Source: Bacteroidota bacterium (GTDB taxonomy: Bacteria > Bacteroidota > Bacteroidia > Chitinophagales > Chitinophagaceae). From it: a stretch of DNA of 64,000 nt. The notes under the pieces are model-generated. The model was given only the letters and a program-made list of their open reading frames with translations. It was not told the DNA's origin and did not search any database. The translations under genes were made by a program, and so were the position numbers. Shown piece by piece: positions 54,703 to 64,000 of the stretch (its first letter is position 1; every line of letters starts with the position of its first letter). The stretch lies in the NCBI GenBank assembly GCA_018268015.1, contig JAFDXJ010000036.1, positions 62,001 through 126,000 of the forward strand, written 5' to 3'.

Positions 54703-54759
54703 ACGGATGCATATTTTAATTTAATCACGATCTGCCGAATCATATAAACACGAATGTAA

Positions 54760-56907
<2,148 letters not shown>

Positions 56908-57379
56908 GTTTTTTTGACCAAATCTCCTTTTCATAAAATTGGGTTTTTCAAATTTGAACTTTGCCGAATTCTTTTGAAGTTTTCTAATCATCAATAAAAT
57001 TGAACTTCTGAAAAATTCAAACTTTTATTAGAATTCAATATCTCTAATGCCTATCGAATACTCTGTCGAAATGATTTTACTAAAACGAATCCAACTCTAA
57101 ATTCTTTTTGAGAACAAAACACTTCTTCAAGTTACTGTAGCTTTTACATTGAATATTAACAGCTAGATGCAATGCGCAACATCATGCAATTATTAAAATA
57201 GGGTCAATGAAATGGAGATAGTTTTAATAAAATGTCTTTCATTAAGCAATCAATGTTTGATCGTTTTGTTAGTCTCCTGATGAACTGGAGAAGGGCTTTT
57301 AATTTTGACTGGTCCTCTATTACTTTCAACTCAGTTTTCATAGAATCTCAAATGTGTTTATTGTGATAACCCTTATTAA
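56908..57379. other. Gene-poor AT-rich stretch between ligA and a gene remnant
   Basis: No supportable gene. It contains scattered partial repeats of CAAATTTGAAC-type sequence and a 44-codon open frame (57232-57366) starting ATG with no known motifs or ribosome site, which I consider chance. Together with the remnant downstream, this 720-bp gap looks like decayed coding sequence. Confidence 0.5.
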
Positions 57380-57487
57380 ATTGATATTGAATGTCAATGT
57401 GGCGAACCTAATCCCGGTGTATATTCATTACAGGTATATACTGCGGATGGTTCTATGATTTCGCAAAAGATGATTATTTCCAGATAA
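57380..57487 (+). pseudogene. C-terminal remnant of a secreted protein (T9SS-tail-like)
   Basis: A 35-codon open frame bounded by an upstream in-frame stop at 57377 and ending at TAA 57485-57487. Its last part reads NPGVYSLQVYTADGSMISQK, then MIISR and stop, closely matching the closing strand pattern of type IX secretion sorting domains (GVY-phi-x-phi...K-phi-x). No start codon or signal peptide precedes it, and a terminator follows directly. Most likely the 3' end of a decayed cargo protein gene. Confidence 0.5.
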
Positions 57488-57513
57488 AAGATCATCCTCT
57501 ATATCCTTCTAAC

Positions 57514-57549
57514 AAAAATCCCGTTGTGTGAGTAGCGGGAATTTTTTTT
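57514..57549 (+). terminator. Intrinsic terminator after the gene remnant
   Basis: TCCCG (57519-57523) and CGGGA (57536-57540) pair around a 12-nt loop; outer A and T tracts extend the stem after one mismatch, and a T run follows (57542-57549). A terminator with no intact gene before it supports a lost gene. Confidence 0.65.
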
Positions 57550-57627
57550 AATTTACTTCCATAAATAGGTGTCCATCGGGAGTATGAAAAATCCGTAATT
57601 CGCCATATCATAAAGACTTTTATCAGG

Positions 57628-58317
57628 CTATCTTGAACCACCTAAATTCGCTATCACATTGATGGTAAGGGCTACCACCACCATATTGTATCCAAAAGAA
57701 AGCAACCCATGAATTAAAGCCAGCCGGCGAATCCTGGGGGAAGTGATTTGAACATCTGATACCTGGAATGTCATTCCAAGGACAAAAGAAAAATAAGCAA
57801 AATCAAGAAAATCCGGTTTGAAATTGTCTGCATTTTTGGGGAAATCAATTCCTCCATAAGCATGATCCTTTCTTGCATATTGATTTCCATAAAATATATG
57901 CGCATAACGAACTGTAAAGATTGTATGTAATAAAAACCAGGAAAGTACCATCCCCAGGAATGCCACCGGTATATCCCACTTTTTTTCTGTTAAATGATCC
58001 GTTTTTGTCGTAATCAACAGGACCACAGAAACCAGACTTGCCAGAACCGTAAACAGGATAATAGTAAATATAACCATCCTGCTGGCATCCTCAATACTTG
58101 CATATTTCTGAATATCTGAAACGGATGTCGTAAAAAAACTTAACCAGTAAAATGCCAATAAGAGAAAACTAAATACATCCCATGAAATAAGAAACTGTGT
58201 AACCCAATTAAAATGTGAGGTTAAGAGGCTTAAAAAAAAGACAAGTGCAATTGCAAGGCAAAATAATAATTTATAAATCGTATGTACTTTATTTAAGAAA
58301 GAACCCATCATTTTCAT
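57628..58317 (-). CDS. DUF1345 family membrane protein
   Basis: Predicted inner-membrane protein of unknown function. The 229 residues have about five hydrophobic helices (about 14-33, 39-60, 80-103, 118-140, 190-220) and the DUF1345 pattern, including FWLSFFTTSVSDIQKYASIEDASR-like sequence after helix 2, TVRYAHIFYGNQ, and the C-terminal FAYFSFVLGMTFQVSDVQI. Family members occur widely; no substrate or activity is established. It is in the same direction as the GH29 gene upstream (31-bp gap), perhaps cotranscribed. Confidence 0.83.
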   Translation of the reverse strand: MKMMGSFLNKVHTIYKLLFCLAIALVFFLSLLTSHFNWVTQFLISWDVFSFLLLAFYWLSFFTTSVSDIQKYASIEDASRMVIFTIILFTVLASLVSVVLLITTKTDHLTEKKWDIPVAFLGMVLSWFLLHTIFTVRYAHIFYGNQYARKDHAYGGIDFPKNADNFKPDFLDFAYFSFVLGMTFQVSDVQITSPRIRRLALIHGLLSFGYNMVVVALTINVIANLGGSR

Positions 58318-58348
58318 AAATGAAAATTTTTATAAAGTTACCACTTCA

Positions 58349-59752
58349 TTAATCATTCAATAAAAAAGCCTTTACCGTACTGATAAGCGGATCATTTTTG
58401 GATGAATGAATCACCAAATCAAAGGAAGTGATTTCCTGCCGTGGAAAGCTGATCAATCTTTTATGGCCAATCGTTGTGCCTTTGATTTCGATAATGGTAT
58501 GATCCTTCAAATGGAGCATTAAGGAGAAAGTCATCACCCGTTGGCCAAATGCTATAGGTTCCTGTAATTCAATACAGTTCAGCATTATAGGTTGTTTGAA
58601 TTGAAAAGTAACGCCCCCCTTTTCTCCAATCCCTGTTTTAATAAAAGTGGATTCATCGTCATCTGCCAATAATGAATTCTTATACTGAATGCCATTTTGA
58701 TTGAAAGAAAATAAAGCATCCTGCAACAAATTATGGCGAAAATTCTCATCCCTCAATTTTTTAAAACCCATTAAAGAAGCGCTATCTTTTTCATTGATTA
58801 ATCCGCGTGTATCAGGTGGTACATTTAAGAGTAAATTAGCACCCCGGCCTACAGATTTCATATATAATTCAAACAATGTTTGAGGTGATTTTACCAGGCT
58901 GTCTTCCGCGGTATGATAGAACCATCCCGGCCTGATACTAACATCACATTCTGCCGGAATCCAGTTTTTCCCAAATACATTTCCTTGCTGCAATGTATCC
59001 TGAGGAGGTGCACCTTCACCTCTTTTGAAACCTGCTGTATCCAATAAATTCCAATTCGTTTCCCCTGCATAACCCTTTTCATTTCCCGCCCATCGTGCAT
59101 CCGGCCCGATATCACTAAAGATAATGGTATGTGGAGCAATAGTCCGCAAAGTTTGTTCATACGTACGCCAGTCATAATTTTGTTTCTTGCCATCTGGGCC
59201 TTCTCCATTTGCGCCATCCCACCAGAATTCAAAAAATGGTCCATAGTTTTTTACTACTTCGCGCATCATATTTTCAAAAATAGAATTATACGCCACCGTT
59301 CCATAAGCGGGATGATTTCGATCCCAGGGAGATAAATAAACGCCCATCTTCAAACCATATTCTTTACAGGCTTCTGATAAATTTTTCAATACATCTCCCC
59401 GGCCGTTTTCCCATGGGCTGTATGCTACAGTATGTGTAGAATAAGCGCTTGGCCAAAGACAAAATCCATCATGATGCTTGGCGGTAATGATGATACCTTT
59501 TGCGCCCGCCGCTTTGGCGATTCGGCACCATTGCCTGCAATCAAGTGCGGAAGGGTTAAATGAGGATGCCAATTCATTTCCACTACCCCACTCCTTACCA
59601 CTAAATGTGTTAGGGCCAAAGTGAATAAAAAGGTAAATTTCCATATCACTCCATGCCAACTGATCTGCGGAAGGCAATGGTGGCACCGTTTTTTGGGCCA
59701 TTGTTGATACACAAATACCACAACAAAAAATAAATATCTTAAGCTTCATCAT
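58349..59752 (-). CDS. Secreted alpha-L-fucosidase, glycoside hydrolase family 29
   Basis: Predicted fucosidase outside the cytoplasm. The 467 residues have a signal peptide (about 1-19, ending STMAQ), and a GH29 barrel with YLFIHFGPNTFSGKEWGSG (40-58), ITAKHHDGFCLWPS (89-102), and FEFWWDGANGEG with likely nucleophile Asp179. A C-terminal beta domain (about 335-467) resembles a carbohydrate-binding or F5/8-type module. The WWDG nucleophile context and domain layout fit the branch acting on alpha-1,3/4-linked fucose, unlike the simpler enzyme at 484. Starts at the second Met are also possible. Confidence 0.9.
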   Translation of the reverse strand: MMKLKIFIFCCGICVSTMAQKTVPPLPSADQLAWSDMEIYLFIHFGPNTFSGKEWGSGNELASSFNPSALDCRQWCRIAKAAGAKGIIITAKHHDGFCLWPSAYSTHTVAYSPWENGRGDVLKNLSEACKEYGLKMGVYLSPWDRNHPAYGTVAYNSIFENMMREVVKNYGPFFEFWWDGANGEGPDGKKQNYDWRTYEQTLRTIAPHTIIFSDIGPDARWAGNEKGYAGETNWNLLDTAGFKRGEGAPPQDTLQQGNVFGKNWIPAECDVSIRPGWFYHTAEDSLVKSPQTLFELYMKSVGRGANLLLNVPPDTRGLINEKDSASLMGFKKLRDENFRHNLLQDALFSFNQNGIQYKNSLLADDDESTFIKTGIGEKGGVTFQFKQPIMLNCIELQEPIAFGQRVMTFSLMLHLKDHTIIEIKGTTIGHKRLISFPRQEITSFDLVIHSSKNDPLISTVKAFLLND

Positions 59753-59900
59753 GCTATAAAAATAGTCTATTTATCCATCCATTTCCTTTGAAAAATCCGG
59801 TTCCTAAGAATTTTCTTTACAAAAATCAACTATATTAAGTTCTTTAAATAAAAGGTTGATGAAGTAAGAAAACACAATTGCAATGTATAGATAAAAGACA

Positions 59901-59909
59901 GTTGTACGT
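59901..59909 (+). repeat. Left arm of an inverted repeat around the Fic gene
   Basis: GTTGTACGT, whose exact complement occurs at 61268-61276. It lies 21 bp past the Fic stop codon. Adjacent sequence also contains ACAGTT in both arms. Confidence 0.4.
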
Positions 59910-59929
59910 CATGCAGTGACAGCTCACGA

Positions 59930-61093
59930 TTACGCATCATCTCTAACAGGCAAAAAACCCTTTTCTCCTAATGCCTTTATGACGCCTCTTAATAAATAAT
60001 TGTTGTCAAAACGTAAAATGTATTTTCTCGTACCTTCATTTTCAGGCACAAGCATTTTTTTATCAATTAGCTTTCTTATTTGTCTGGACACTTCTGCATT
60101 AAGTTTTCCAACAAAAAACTCTTTTAAATCACCAGCTTGTACGACTTGATTATCTATGACTTTTCTTAAAATTTTTGCCTCGACATCAGTAATGTATTTC
60201 CTTTCTAAAGAATGTGAAATTGCAGGCAACAATATTTCTTTCCTTAAAAAACTATAGGTGGTTAGCTTATCAATTTTTTCGATTTCTTCTTTTAGTCCTT
60301 TTAAAACATATTCTGCCCATTCCATTACACCTTCATCTGTTCCTTTATCGGCTTTAGACAGATTGGTGTAATAATCATTTCTATTACTGCAAAAAACAGC
60401 CGTTGGATTGATAATTCTACCTACGTTAACGTTAAAACCTGTTTTGACAAGCATTGCATAAGTAAACAGGCGAACTGTTCTACCGTTACCATTTCCAAAT
60501 GGGTGGATCCAGACAAATCTATGATGTGCAATGGCTGCTTTTAATAAATCATATTTCTGACCATCATTTTTATTGACAAAATCAAGCAATTCTGACATAT
60601 AACCTTCCACCTTTAAAAACTCTGGTGGCTTATGGCTTGACTTATTAATTTTTAAATTGCTTTTTCGATATTCACCTGGCGTATGGTCGCCTTCGCCATC
60701 AGGTGGAGGAAGTAATCCATCAACAATCATTTTGTGCATTTCACTCACAAAAGCCCTGTTAATCGGATGCTCCTTTACATTATCCTCAATAAAAGCCATT
60801 GCCTTTTCAATATTCTGAATTTCTTTAATTCCCGGAGGTACTTTCTTTGTTTCTGTAAGTTTCGTTTCAATGTATTCGGCAATTGTGGTATTATTTCCTT
60901 CAATTCTTGCTGAGCCAATACTTTCTAATGTGTGAAAAAGATGCTTCAACTGAAAGAATACTTTGGGGTGTGTTGTACCACCAAGAGGTTTTCTTCTTAG
61001 ATAATCCAATTCAATTATCAAATCAGTTAATCCTGAGCCAAAGGATGGTTCAAGTAACTTTAAACCATAGTGCAAAAATTTGGCTTCTGACAT
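59930..61093 (-). CDS. Fic family protein (putative AMP transferase)
   Basis: Fic proteins transfer AMP (or other groups) from nucleotides to target proteins. The 387 residues contain an N-terminal Fic_N-like region with the inhibitory motif SARIEGN (61-67, S-x-x-x-E-G), which normally blocks ATP binding, and the active-site loop HPFGNGNGRTVR (197-208) with catalytic His197. A C-terminal winged helix-turn-helix (about 295-370, DVEAKILRKVIDNQVVQAGDLKEFF...SRQIRKLIDKKMLV) suggests DNA binding and autoregulation. No antitoxin gene adjoins. Flanked by short inverted repeats and AT-rich DNA, so it may be an acquired cassette. Confidence 0.92.
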   Translation of the reverse strand: MSEAKFLHYGLKLLEPSFGSGLTDLIIELDYLRRKPLGGTTHPKVFFQLKHLFHTLESIGSARIEGNNTTIAEYIETKLTETKKVPPGIKEIQNIEKAMAFIEDNVKEHPINRAFVSEMHKMIVDGLLPPPDGEGDHTPGEYRKSNLKINKSSHKPPEFLKVEGYMSELLDFVNKNDGQKYDLLKAAIAHHRFVWIHPFGNGNGRTVRLFTYAMLVKTGFNVNVGRIINPTAVFCSNRNDYYTNLSKADKGTDEGVMEWAEYVLKGLKEEIEKIDKLTTYSFLRKEILLPAISHSLERKYITDVEAKILRKVIDNQVVQAGDLKEFFVGKLNAEVSRQIRKLIDKKMLVPENEGTRKYILRFDNNYLLRGVIKALGEKGFLPVRDDA

Positions 61094-61134
61094 TTAAAAA
61101 AATATTTTTTTGAATTAACACATACCAAAATCAA

Positions 61135-61153
61135 AACTTAACAAAATTAAGTT
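61135..61153. repeat. Inverted repeat upstream of the Fic gene
   Basis: AACTTAA (61135-61141) and TTAAGTT (61147-61153) are perfect complements with a 5-nt spacer, 42-60 bp upstream of the Fic start. Candidate operator for the Fic protein's own winged helix-turn-helix. Confidence 0.4.
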
Positions 61154-61267
61154 AAAAACACTTAAATATCAATACTTTGATAAACTTAATAATTTTACGA
61201 CAATTAACATATTGTATATACAGATTTGCGTTTTACCGTAAATTTCAATTAACAGTTAGAAGCACGC

Positions 61268-61276
61268 ACGTACAAC
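61268..61276 (-). repeat. Right arm of an inverted repeat around the Fic gene
   Basis: ACGTACAAC, exact complement of 59901-59909. Lies between the Fic promoter region and murA; the surrounding ACAGTT/AACTGT pair (61252-61257 and 61280-61285) could form a hairpin with this sequence in the loop. Confidence 0.4.
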
Positions 61277-61353
61277 ATGAACTGTGTAAAAAACCAAATA
61301 AAAAATCAATTTTTTTACGGTTTTGCAGAACAGTAATTGGGTTACTACAGACC

Positions 61354-62661
61354 TTATGAAATTCTTCTTATCTCTGCTCCTAAAGCGTTTAACCTTTGAT
61401 CTATATATTGATATCCGCGGTCAATCTGGTCAATATTTTGAATGATGCTTTTCCCTTCAGCGCTTAGGGCTGCAATTAATAAAGCCACACCCGCACGAAT
61501 ATCCGGGCTACTCATGACGATACCGCGTAGTTTCTGATTACGGCCCAGGCCTATTACGGTTGCCCGATGCGGATCACACAAGATAATTTTTGCGCCCATA
61601 TCAATCAGTTTATCTACAAAGAACAAACGGCTTTCAAACATCTTTTGGTGGATGAGTACACTGCCAACCGCCTGTGTGGCGACCACAAGAATTATACTCA
61701 ACAAATCGGGTGTCAGACCCGGCCATGGGTGATCGGCTATCGTAAGGATTCCCCCGTCCAGATAAGTTGATACGGTATATTTTTCCCGGGCAGGTATCAA
61801 AATATCATCTCCATGAAATTCCAAGTCTATACCGAGTAACCTGAACTTTTCCGGGATAATACCCAGGTTTTCAATACCGGCATTTTTGATGACTAATTCA
61901 CTCTGTGTCATAGCTGCCAGGCCAATGAAACTACCCACCTCAATCATATCAGGTAACAGAGTATGTGAAGTGCCATTCAACTTTTCCACACCTTCTATCA
62001 CCAACAAATTACTTCCAATACCAGATATTTTTGCACCCATTCTACAAAGCATTTTGCACAGTTGCTGCAGATAAGGTTCACATGCTGCGTTGTAGAGTGT
62101 GGTTGTTCCGTTTGCCAGCACGGCTGCCATAACGAGGTTGGCTGTACCTGTTAAGGAAGGTTCATCCAGTAAAATATATTTTCCATTCAGTGCATCTGCC
62201 TGCATGACAAAAATGCCATGCGATTGATCATATTGAAATGAAGCGCCCATTTTTTCAAACCCGATAATATGTGTGTCGAGGCGACGGCGCCCTATTTTAT
62301 CTCCGCCGGGTTTGGGGATATACGCTTTTTTAAATCTTGCTAACATAGGACCGGCGATCAATACCGAGCCTCTTAAATGCCCGCTTTTTTCCATAAAATC
62401 AGGGGACCCCAGTAGATTGATATCTACCTCATCTGCGCAAAAAATACAGGTATGCCTGTCCACTCTCTCTACTTTAACACCCAGACATTCCAATAATTCA
62501 ATGAGCAGGTTAACGTCTGTAATATCCGGAATATTGGAAATTTTGATGCTTCCCGAGGTCAATAAAACGGCTGAGATCACCTGGAGGGCTTCATTCTTTG
62601 CACCTTGAGGAGTAATTTCTCCTTGTAACTTTTTACCGCCAATTACTTCAAATGCTGCCAT
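61354..62661 (-). CDS. murA: UDP-N-acetylglucosamine 1-carboxyvinyltransferase, Asp-type
   Basis: First committed enzyme of peptidoglycan synthesis, transferring enolpyruvate from PEP to UDP-GlcNAc in the cytoplasm. The 435 residues have GGKKLQGEITPQGAKNEALQ (8-27), the catalytic loop KPGGDKIGRRRLD (about 117-129), LLDEPSLTGTANLVMAAV, and the C-terminal DIRAGVALLIAALSAEGKS. The residue aligned to the fosfomycin-target Cys115 of E. coli is Asp121, as in naturally fosfomycin-resistant enzymes. Divergent from uvrB; same direction as the Fic gene downstream. Confidence 0.96.
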   Translation of the reverse strand: MAAFEVIGGKKLQGEITPQGAKNEALQVISAVLLTSGSIKISNIPDITDVNLLIELLECLGVKVERVDRHTCIFCADEVDINLLGSPDFMEKSGHLRGSVLIAGPMLARFKKAYIPKPGGDKIGRRRLDTHIIGFEKMGASFQYDQSHGIFVMQADALNGKYILLDEPSLTGTANLVMAAVLANGTTTLYNAACEPYLQQLCKMLCRMGAKISGIGSNLLVIEGVEKLNGTSHTLLPDMIEVGSFIGLAAMTQSELVIKNAGIENLGIIPEKFRLLGIDLEFHGDDILIPAREKYTVSTYLDGGILTIADHPWPGLTPDLLSIILVVATQAVGSVLIHQKMFESRLFFVDKLIDMGAKIILCDPHRATVIGLGRNQKLRGIVMSSPDIRAGVALLIAALSAEGKSIIQNIDQIDRGYQYIDQRLNALGAEIRRIS

Positions 62662-62806
62662 ACAAATATTTAAAAAACGAAATTAAAGATGTCATACTGA
62701 ATTCCATACTATTTTATCCGGCCAATTGGTGAATTTACAAATAATTACATAAGCAGTTTTTTACAACCCTGATCATGTTGTACTTTGCAGAAAGCAAAAA
62801 AAGGTT

Positions 62807-64000
62807 ATGGGTTTTGAAATGCATACTTCCTATTCTCCAAGTGGCGACCAGCCGTCAGCCATAGCAGAATTGACCAAAGAACTGAATGCTGGGGAAAGAT
62901 ACCAGGTGCTTTTAGGGGTTACAGGAAGTGGAAAAACTTTTACCATAGCAAATGTGATACAACAAGTACAAAGGCCTGTATTAATTCTCACGCATAATAA
63001 AACTCTGGTAGCGCAATTGTATGGTGAATTTAAACAGTTCTTCCCCAATAATGCAGTAGGCTATTTTGTGAGCTACTATGATTATTATCAACCGGAAGCA
63101 TATATTTCTTCCAGTGATACCTATATAGAAAAAGACCTGAGTATTAATGAAGAACTGGATAAACTAAGGCTGCATACCACTGCTGAATTATTAACCGGCA
63201 GAAGAGATATTATTGTAGTCGCCAGTGTAAGTTGCATCTATGGTATCGGGAATCCCACAGACTTTGAAAACGGTATTATCCGGGTTCATACAGGGCAAGT
63301 ATTTTCCAGACAGGGATTTTTACATGCCCTGGTGAATAGCTTATATAATCGTACGCAAATTGAATTTAAAAGAGGAACATTTCGCGTAAAAGGCGATACG
63401 GTTGATATCAATCTGCCTTATGTTGATTATGGTTATCGTATTACTTTTTTTGGAGATGAAATTGAAAGCATTGAAAGCCTGGATGTGCTAACCAATAAAA
63501 GGATTGCCCTTTTGGAGAATGCGGCCATTTTTCCTGCAAACCTTTATGTAGCGCCCAAAAACATGCTGAACCAAATCATTTATGAGATCCAGGATGAGAT
63601 GCAAATGCAAATAGAATTTTTTAAAAATAACGGGAAGTTGATTGAGGCACAACGTATCAAAGAACGGGTGGAATATGATATTGAAATGATCCGGGAATTG
63701 GGCTATTGTAATGGTATAGAAAATTATTCCAGGTTTTTTGATCGGCGAAAACCGGGCACAAGACCTTTTTGCCTTTTGGATTATTTTCCCAAAGATTTTA
63801 TTACCATTATTGATGAGAGTCATCAGACCATTCCACAAATCGCAGGAATGTATGGAGGTGACAGAAGCAGGAAATTGGTGTTGGTTGATTATGGCTTCAG
63901 GCTTCCCAGCGCACTGGACAACCGCCCATTAAATTTTAATGAATTTGAAAATATTACCGGGCAGACTATTTTTATGAGTGCAACACCCGGAGATTTCGAA
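62807..64000 (+). CDS. uvrB: UvrABC excision nuclease subunit B, N-terminal part (cut by window edge)
   Basis: Damage-verifying helicase-like subunit of nucleotide excision repair. The first 398 codons are present and in frame to base 64000. They include YSPSGDQPSAIAELT, the P-loop GVTGSGKTFTIANV (about 41-54), LTHNKTLVAQLYGEFKQFFPNNAVGYFVSYYDYYQPEAY with the beta-hairpin sequence, STELLTGRRDIIVVASVSCIYGIG-like text (TAELLTGRRDIIVVASVSCIYGIG), and DESHQTIPQIAGMYGGDRSRK. ATG 62807 fits the conserved start. Divergent from murA with 145 bp between start codons. Confidence 0.96.
   Translation, partial: MGFEMHTSYSPSGDQPSAIAELTKELNAGERYQVLLGVTGSGKTFTIANVIQQVQRPVLILTHNKTLVAQLYGEFKQFFPNNAVGYFVSYYDYYQPEAYISSSDTYIEKDLSINEELDKLRLHTTAELLTGRRDIIVVASVSCIYGIGNPTDFENGIIRVHTGQVFSRQGFLHALVNSLYNRTQIEFKRGTFRVKGDTVDINLPYVDYGYRITFFGDEIESIESLDVLTNKRIALLENAAIFPANLYVAPKNMLNQIIYEIQDEMQMQIEFFKNNGKLIEAQRIKERVEYDIEMIRELGYCNGIENYSRFFDRRKPGTRPFCLLDYFPKDFITIIDESHQTIPQIAGMYGGDRSRKLVLVDYGFRLPSALDNRPLNFNEFENITGQTIFMSATPGDFE

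Noticed and set aside
57232-57366. 44-codon open frame in the ligA-DUF1345 gap
   Set aside because: No recognisable motif, no promoter or ribosome site, low-complexity codons; likely chance in AT-rich DNA.
62779-62788. GTACTTTGC upstream of uvrB as a promoter
   Set aside because: Spacing between TA and TTTG is one base short; left uncalled.

Overview
The window looks like a chromosomal segment of a Bacteroidota bacterium, most likely Chitinophagaceae-like. The pointers are the gene families (GldH gliding lipoprotein, a BatD-like protein, DUF4836 and DUF4136 proteins, a C-terminal fragment like a type IX secretion cargo tail), an AT-rich composition, promoters of the Bacteroidota type (TAnnTTTG at -7), few Shine-Dalgarno sites, and the gene order of the division and cell-wall (dcw) cluster. 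It is mostly housekeeping DNA. I saw no complete insertion sequence, prophage, CRISPR array or rRNA operon.

Layout. 1-5770: start of gltX (cut by the window edge), a secreted GH29 fucosidase, a polysaccharide deacetylase, TatD, tRNA-Ser(GGA) with a broken monooxygenase gene against its 3' end, then divergent prmC and ribD. 5786-14355: IMPACT-family protein, two small envelope proteins, a TPR protein, a phosphosulfolactate synthase-like ComA overlapping aroE, a thioesterase/RdgB/unknown operon, ilvE and a voltage-gated-type K+ channel. 14500-22098: atpDC with a structured leader, envelope proteins, YqgE, an unpaired sensor kinase and queA.

22445-38706 is the dcw cluster on the plus strand: mraZ-rsmH-ftsL-ftsI-murE-mraY-murD-ftsW-murG-murC-ftsQ-ftsA-ftsZ, ended by a strong terminator. 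Together these genes make lipid II (MurE, MraY, MurD, MurG, MurC), use it at the septum (FtsW, FtsI) and build the division ring (FtsL, FtsQ, FtsA, FtsZ). In front of it are three 10-bp-phased GTG repeats that look like the MraZ operator, and a cluster of DnaA-box-like 9-mers.

38763-51630: TSUP permease, HPt protein with a sigma-54-type response regulator, gatC with a LolD-type ATPase, a GH3 hexosaminidase, a DUF4836/ABC group with a degenerate ATPase, an arginase-fold protein lacking several metal ligands, and a BatD-like protein. 51620-64000: a yicC-gldH-kinase-regulator operon, ligA, a 720-bp gap with a gene remnant, a DUF1345 membrane protein, a second GH29 enzyme, a Fic protein between short inverted repeats, murA with Asp in place of the fosfomycin-target Cys, and the start of uvrB.

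Points most worth a second look: promoter elements only 3-10 nt from the start codons of gatC, ligA, batD-like and ribD (likely leaderless or near-leaderless mRNAs), the mraZ operator, the DnaA-box cluster, the ComA-AroE pairing, the degenerate arginase-like and ABC proteins, and the gene remnant at tRNA-Ser. No clearly new multi-gene system was found; the nearest candidates are the DUF4836/ABC group and the ComA locus.
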